Origin: an uncultured Clostridia bacterium
GTDB taxonomy: Bacteria > Bacillota > Clostridia > Oscillospirales > UBA644
Direction of reading: 5' to 3'
Assembly: GCA_904502105.1 (NCBI GenBank)
Contig: CAJGDF010000085.1
Span: forward strand, 1 to 7,178
Length of the DNA stretch: 7,178 nucleotides
This document shows positions 6,169 to 7,178 of this stretch, one piece after another; the first letter of the stretch is position 1; the number at the start of each line of letters is the position of its first letter. The notes beneath the pieces are model-generated. The model was not told the DNA's origin, made no database searches, and worked only from the letters and a program-made list of their open reading frames with translations. Both the position numbers and the translations under genes were made by a program.

Positions 6169-7178
6169 AAACAGTCCTTGTCGGTATAAATTCAAGTTTT
6201 GTCCACACCTGCCTTTCGGTCCGTGAGCTTTACAGCTACGCGAGATCGAAGGGGCTGGAGTGTTCGTTTTGCGAACATACGGTCAACAACGAGCCGATAA
6301 AGACCACAGATTCTTTGTACACGGAAGATGCGGACATATATGCGTTTTCCGTGTATATTTTCAATGTGGCTTATGTTAAAAGAGTGGCTTCCGATCTCAA
6401 AAAGGCGAAGCCTGACTGTTTTATCGTTTTCGGCGGACCCGAGGTATCGTATTCCCGTGAGGAATTCCTCAAAAATAATCCGTATGTCGATCTTATTCTT
6501 TCCGGTGAGGGCGAGGAGGCTTTCTGCGATCTTCTCGTTAATTATTCGCCCGACAGAACTGCTGAAGAAAACAAGCAGATGTTCACACAAAATAAGATCA
6601 AAAATTTCTCCTATATATATAATGGTAACTATACGTTCTTCGGCAACCGTGAACCGATCTGCGATCTTTCTCATTTGCCGTTCCCTTACGAGCCGCTTGA
6701 AACGCTTCGGGACCGAATTCTTTATTATGAAAGCTCACGAGGCTGTCCGTTCCGATGCTCGTACTGTCTTTCGGCAGGAGATATGCCGCTTCGTTATGCG
6801 TCCGATGAACGTGTGTTCCGTGATCTGAAGATCTTTCTTGATGCAAATGTCCGTCAGGTCAAGTTTATAGACCGATCGTTTAACTCTGACCGCCGCCGTG
6901 CGCTTCGTATATGGAAATTTCTTGCCGAAAACGACAACGGTATCACTAATTTTCATTTCGAGATCGCCGCATGGCTCCTTGATGATGAAAGTATCTCTTT
7001 TTTGAGAACAGTCAGAAAAGATCTTTTCCGTTTTGAGGTCGGAATTCAGTCCACAAATCCCGAAACGATGAAGGCTATCGCGCGTCCTGTACCTTTCTCC
7101 GAAATTCAAAGAGCGGTCAAAGCCCTCGACAGTAAAAATATCGAGCTTCACACCGATCTTATCGCAGGACTTCCGTAC
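6165..7178 (+). CDS. B12-binding domain radical SAM protein (DUF4080-like), 5' part
   Basis: An open frame of 338 codons begins at the ATG inside ATGA that overlaps the purD stop and runs off the right edge. Residues 1 to about 125 resemble a cobalamin-binding Rossmann-like domain (TVLVGINSSFVHTCLSVREL, then CFIVFGGPEVSYS at 85-97 and DLILSGEGEEAF at 109-120). The canonical DxHxxG cobalt-ligand motif is not seen. The radical SAM core follows: YYESSRGCPFRCSYCLS carries the 4Fe-4S cysteines Cys194, Cys198 and Cys201 (CxxxCxxC). FIDRSFNSDRRRALRIWKFL (234-253) and FEVGIQSTNPETMKAI (290-305) fit the family of B12-binding radical SAM proteins that carry DUF4080 at the C-terminus. Substrate unknown. 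The overlap predicts translational coupling to the PurD fusion. The C-terminal part lies outside the window. Confidence 0.92.
   Translation, partial: MKTVLVGINSSFVHTCLSVRELYSYARSKGLECSFCEHTVNNEPIKTTDSLYTEDADIYAFSVYIFNVAYVKRVASDLKKAKPDCFIVFGGPEVSYSREEFLKNNPYVDLILSGEGEEAFCDLLVNYSPDRTAEENKQMFTQNKIKNFSYIYNGNYTFFGNREPICDLSHLPFPYEPLETLRDRILYYESSRGCPFRCSYCLSAGDMPLRYASDERVFRDLKIFLDANVRQVKFIDRSFNSDRRRALRIWKFLAENDNGITNFHFEIAAWLLDDESISFLRTVRKDLFRFEVGIQSTNPETMKAIARPVPFSEIQRAVKALDSKNIELHTDLIAGLPY

Noticed and set aside
6192..7151. Open frames on the minus strand and in another plus frame over the radical SAM gene
   Set aside because: The 6165 frame carries the CxxxCxxC motif and family hallmarks through to the window edge; the others show none.

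Overview
The window looks like a piece of a Clostridia-type Firmicutes chromosome. An Oscillospiraceae/Ruminococcaceae-like gut lineage is my best guess. The grounds are consensus sigma-A promoters, AGGAG-type ribosome binding sites, moderate GC with AT-rich spacers, and family members typical of Clostridia (a PgcA-type phosphohexomutase, a TSCPD/TIGR03905-like mini-protein, and a B12-binding/radical SAM protein resembling the DUF4080 group). This taxonomic call is inference; there is no rRNA in the window.

Layout. (1) Positions 1-415, minus strand: the first 138 codons of a probable lipoprotein that runs off the left edge, driven by a near-perfect sigma-A promoter. (2) Positions 416-600: that promoter, a rho-independent terminator, and a cluster of small palindromes touching the end of the next gene. 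(3) Positions 597-3003, minus strand: a three-gene operon read rlmH (23S rRNA methyltransferase), then a TSCPD-domain protein, then an alpha-phosphoglucomutase/phosphomannomutase. (4) Positions 3004-3225: a divergent promoter region with mirrored A-tracts. (5) Positions 3226-7178, plus strand: ychF (OLA1-type ATPase), then a 610-residue gene joining an SGNH-hydrolase-like domain to a full-length PurD, then a B12-binding radical SAM protein that overlaps the PurD stop (ATGA) and runs off the right edge.

The most unusual item is the 4336-6168 gene. About 193 residues resembling SGNH/GDSL hydrolases of the DUF4886 type (GNS nucleophile motif at residues 8-10, VVMQE, C-terminal HP motif) sit in frame ahead of a complete glycinamide ribonucleotide synthetase. 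There is no in-frame ATG, GTG or TTG at the junction, and both other frames are closed there, so a single fused polypeptide is expected. Known PurD fusions join it to PurM/PurN-type domains; I do not recall an SGNH-PurD architecture being described.

How the genes work together. The minus-strand operon combines ribosome maturation (RlmH) with sugar-phosphate interconversion and a Cys-rich small protein. The plus-strand operon joins a translation-associated ATPase, a purine-biosynthesis enzyme with an extra domain, and a translationally coupled radical SAM enzyme. No other purine genes and no purine riboswitch are visible, so purD sits apart from a pur cluster here.
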